DNA of 64,000 nt from Steinernema hermaphroditum (lineage: Eukaryota > Nematoda > Chromadorea > Rhabditida > Steinernematidae), in the NCBI GenBank assembly GCA_030435675.1, contig CM059625.1:2046001-2110000 (forward strand), in the 5' to 3' direction. Numbering within the stretch: position 1 is the stretch's first letter; each line of letters opens with the position of its first letter. Positions 60,872 to 64,000 of the stretch are shown here, piece after piece. The position numbers were made by a program, and so were the translations under genes. Under the pieces are notes generated by a model. It had not been told where the DNA came from and searched no databases. It worked only from the letters and a program-made list of their open reading frames with translations.

Positions 60872-61180
60872 TTATCGTCGTCCAATGCCAAAGGCACTGT
60901 AGCTGTTAGACATGCTCACCGACTGGCTTGCCGAGTATGAGTTACTCGACTGCACGCCCCACATCGGCATCATTCCCATGCCGCCACCCCAGCCACCCCA
61001 TCCGCCATAACGTCTGGCTCGATTGCTACAGCATACACATTGAAATTAATGTTATTTGGAAACGCAAACTTACAGAGGACCATGAGAAGTATCGTGCTTT
61101 TCACTGGCAACCGCTACTTCCGCTGCGCAGAGGGTCAAGAAGGCGACACACACGAGAACGATCACCGACAAGCTCCTCAT
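60872..61180 (-). CDS. Secreted Gly/Trp/Met/Ser-rich peptide precursor 3
   Basis: Two exons (61074-61180, 60872-61025; 48-base intron), 86 residues. Signal peptide MRSLSVIVLVCVAFLTLCAA, a longer propeptide, and an RARR cleavage site. The mature part starts YGGWGGWGGGMGMMPMWG and keeps the GVQSSNSYS and SNSYSAFG blocks. The QCGQC cysteines of precursors 1 and 2 are replaced by Gly/Trp repeats, so it is the diverged member. Confidence 0.83.
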
Positions 61181-62982
61181 GGCGGTCGAACGCTTGGAGT
61201 GAAGGATGAGAAAGAACAGAGGAAGAAGCGAACACTGATTGCTTGTCCAAAAGTTGTAACATATTTATACCATCGTCTGATGGGTAGATTACGCACTTTC
61301 CTATCCATGTTTTTGGCGAAGACGCCGTTCGACCGTTCGCCTAGTGGCACTTCGATCAGCGAGCGGAGCATGTTGAAAAGAGAGTCGTGACACACTCTTG
61401 CGTCAAAGGAAGAACTTGTTACGTACGACCAAGATAGTCGACAACATTAGTTGATAGTAACTGGTCATGAAAACTTTTTGATCTTCACACATGGTCGAAT
61501 TAGGAGGAAGTATTTTTTATTCAATAACAACTTTAATGTTATTTGCTTCATGCCTGAATGATCGAAAAAACACTTCTTCCACAACAAGCATTCTGTACTT
61601 TGGCTCGACTATGAGTCACCCGTTTGCCAAGCGTGCATTTGATAATTCGTAGAGATAGACGAATTTAGTGGTGAAGGTCACAGAGGAAAAGATGGAAACG
61701 TCATTGACTGTTAATACAATTTCAGTGATTTAATTTCAGTGATCATCAATTACATTGAGGAATGACATGGACTTGAATTGATACAGTTTGAAATGAGCAT
61801 CGGCAGGTATGATTAAGTAAACGTGAGCCCCAAAATCCCATCGGATTCTACGCACATGTGACCACTCAAATGCCCTACGAAAACAGAGAAATATTGTGAA
61901 CCCACTACTGAATGTTGTATATCTCATAATGCTCAATCCTTATTGCACGCTTTTGCTAGTCATCTCAGGACTAAAAAGTTGACGACTAAAGGAGAAGGGA
62001 GGCGAGCCTGGACCGGAAAATAGCAACAAAGTACAATGCGGAAGGTTCCCTTTTTAGTTCAAATAAGGAAGGCACATGGCAGGGCATCATGTAATGTAAT
62101 CAGTATCTTTTTGTCGGTCGGCGTTGATCAATTATTTATCCATACCATGCGTGCTGGTAAAGTTCAATTAGGCTCCACTATTCTTCTCTATTTTATCCAC
62201 GTACACTCCAGATACAATGTTAGGAAGAGAAAATTTAGCTTTTTGTAGAAAGGCAACGTTATAGTGTACATGCAGGAAAGAAGATTTTAATCGTGTACCT
62301 CACTTTCTGTGATCGCCATTGCATCTCCAGGGTTTACCAATTGTTCACTTCATCGTATTGTCGGGACGCCACATCATCATGAGGGCCCTTGGCACACAAT
62401 AATTGGCAACATGTTGCATCATCAGATCACTGTTGCTTAACCGGTTTTGAAAATGCACTTCAGATTAAAATTTACGAACTTTGTCCTCCACCTGAATAGT
62501 ACATTGTATCTCATTCACCTTTAGAAAGATCGCACACGCTACCTCCCGTGAAATCAGGATAAATCAGTTGTTCGTACACCTGTGTTTTTATCAACAATTT
62601 CCAATTGTAGATCATACTACAGTTTCAATTGGTGTTTTTAATAGGAAACTGGAAGTTATACTTTTATTTTCTGAGTGCTTCTTACGCAAAAGTGTTGATT
62701 TATGAGGTGTGACTAACATCTGAATTTGAATTCAACCAGAGCGTGCCGAGAGAAGCTATAAAGATCGCTTGTTTACAGCATTATGCGCGTCGCAGTGCAT
62801 ATCCATTTTTGTCGCGTGCCGCGTCGTCGTGCCTTCCGGGAACAATTAAAAGCCAATAAGTGAACTTGAACGTTATTTGCAGATTATATCTCTAATTGCA
62901 ACACGACCTTCGCTTCGACAAGCTGTTCTTCAAATCGCTATCCTCGTAAAGCTCCGTTTCTTGCTATGCCATATTAGAAACA
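61181..62982. other. Intergenic region, no gene seen
   Basis: Upstream of precursor 3; a plus-strand TTTATA (TATAAA on minus) lies near 61263-61269 as its probable promoter. Otherwise no supported feature. Confidence 0.45.
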
Positions 62983-64000
62983 ATGGATTATCAAAGAGGT
63001 ATGATTTCGATGGATTACTTACATGGCCACTAAAAGTTCACTTATTACAGTAGCTATCATGTCCTTTTTGTTTATTGCAAGGCAAACACTTCGATTTGCG
63101 CTTCTTACTAGACACACTTTTGGGCATATAGACGGGTCCTAAATATACATTGCAGAATACATTGTTTGAAGAAGTCAGTAGACTGGATAGTTAGAAGATA
63201 ATGAATGTGGAGTGCCTGATTTACTTTGCACATATCCGTGTTACAGTTGAGTTAGTTATAGTATCATGTAATGTTTGTACACTGCGAGGCAAACAAGTCG
63301 ATTCGCCCCTCTTTTTAGACACACTTTCGAGCATACGTCCTTGATAAACATTGCAAATTACAGTATACTGCATAGTTAGGAGATAATGAACGTTCAGTGC
63401 CTCATGTACTTTGCACATTTGGCTTGAAAAGGCTGCCGTTTAAAAACGATAATTACGATCAATTATTGCAGATATCCGCAATAAATGGCTCAAGGAGATC
63501 GGCAACGCCGTGCTGGCTGGCAAGATGGAACAGGCAAGGAACATGTCATCCATCATCCACACGGTCGTCAACTTCACCAACGACTGTGTGCACACGGCAT
63601 TGACCGCAGGTGATCTGAAGCCAAAGGAAGAACCCGAATCCCCTAAGGAGACGGACAGTAGTGGCGTAGCTCCTATGGATGTTGAAGAGGACGAGATTAC
63701 TGTATCTCCATCTCAAAATTCTCCGAGCACATCGTCCGAAGAAATCTACGATGAGCGACTCATCCCTGTAAGCCCTGCATCCCACGAATCATCACCGACG
63801 CCGAAGCCCGCTTCCCCGGAACCTGTGAAGCCGGACAAACACGACGTAATTCGCATGGAGAAGAAACTGCGAGGCACTCTGCAGTTCCACGGGACTCTAC
63901 CCGAGCACATCTTCTTTGGCGACGGCACAAACTATGCCGTCCGCACGGCCTTCGTCAAAAACTTCGAAGTTATCAGCGCCCCGATTCAGACCGCCTGTCA
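62983..64000 (+). CDS. 5' part of an unknown gene, running off the window
   Basis: Exon 1 is only 16 bases (62983-62998, MDYQR). A 473-base intron leads to an ATTGCAG acceptor and exon 2 from 63472, which is still open at 64000. It begins DIRNKWLKEIGNAVLAGK. The first ~50 residues look helical. A Ser/Pro/Glu-rich acidic linker (VEEDEITVSPSQ, SPASHESSPTPKPASPEP) follows, then a folded-looking block (LRGTLQFHGTLPEHIFFGDG...VKNFEVISAP). No family recognised; the C-terminus is outside the window. Confidence 0.7.
63076..63420. repeat. Diverged tandem duplication inside an intron
   Basis: 63076-63233 and 63283-63420 are related copies. Shared blocks are GCAAACA, TTAGACACACTTT, ATAGTTAG-AGATAATGAA and TTTGCACAT. 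It fills most of intron 1 of the edge gene. Confidence 0.75.

Overview
The window looks like a piece of a nematode nuclear genome, most likely a rhabditid or other clade V worm. The evidence is: an H4 with cysteine at residue 73, as in Caenorhabditis; histone 3' stem-loops whose loop starts with C; genes split by introns often only 31-50 bases long; TTTCAG acceptors directly against or just upstream of start codons, as expected for spliced-leader trans-splicing; and a clear MEL-26 orthologue. The species cannot be named from the sequence.

The left half (0.1-30.5 kb) is a dispersed replication-dependent core-histone locus. It has three divergent H3/H4 pairs and four divergent H2A/H2B pairs, with no H1. 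Each pair shares a short GC-rich bidirectional promoter, and each gene ends in a stem-loop of the GGCCCTCTTTAGGGCC type. Two further units are relics. At 1605-1852 the antisense 3' end of an H2A is fused to the sense 3' end of an H3, a deletion scar between neighbouring quartet repeats. At 19047-19160 an H2B has lost its whole coding region. The pairs near 0-3 kb are inverted relative to the rest, and flanking DNA shows that they were copied by inverted segmental duplication.

Other genes lie between the histone pairs: S-formylglutathione hydrolase (6.4-7.5 kb), a lysine-rich nematode protein with no recognised family (11.6-12.8), a 523-residue multi-pass membrane protein (16.1-18.2), a divergent F-box-like protein (22.1-23.2), a small GPI-type Ly-6 protein (25.7-26.3), a secreted LDL-receptor-A/mucin protein (26.8-28.6) and tRNA-Arg(ACG) (29.0). 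At 4.87-5.63 kb there are four tandem hairpins with conserved arms and diverged loops, a candidate microRNA cluster.

The right half contains an RRM protein (30.7-31.7) and a gene-poor stretch (31.7-48.2) with MITEs, a dead non-LTR retrotransposon end and a GC island. It continues with a mel-26-type MATH-BTB gene (48.2-50.2), a divergent DEAD-box helicase (52.4-54.2), a TEX264-like ER-phagy receptor homologue (54.6-56.0) and a tandem family of three secreted Gly/Met/Ser-rich peptide precursors (58.3-61.2). A gene running off the right edge starts at 62.98 kb. Exon joins were worked out by reading frame and GT/AG sites; every complete multi-exon model given here keeps frame throughout.
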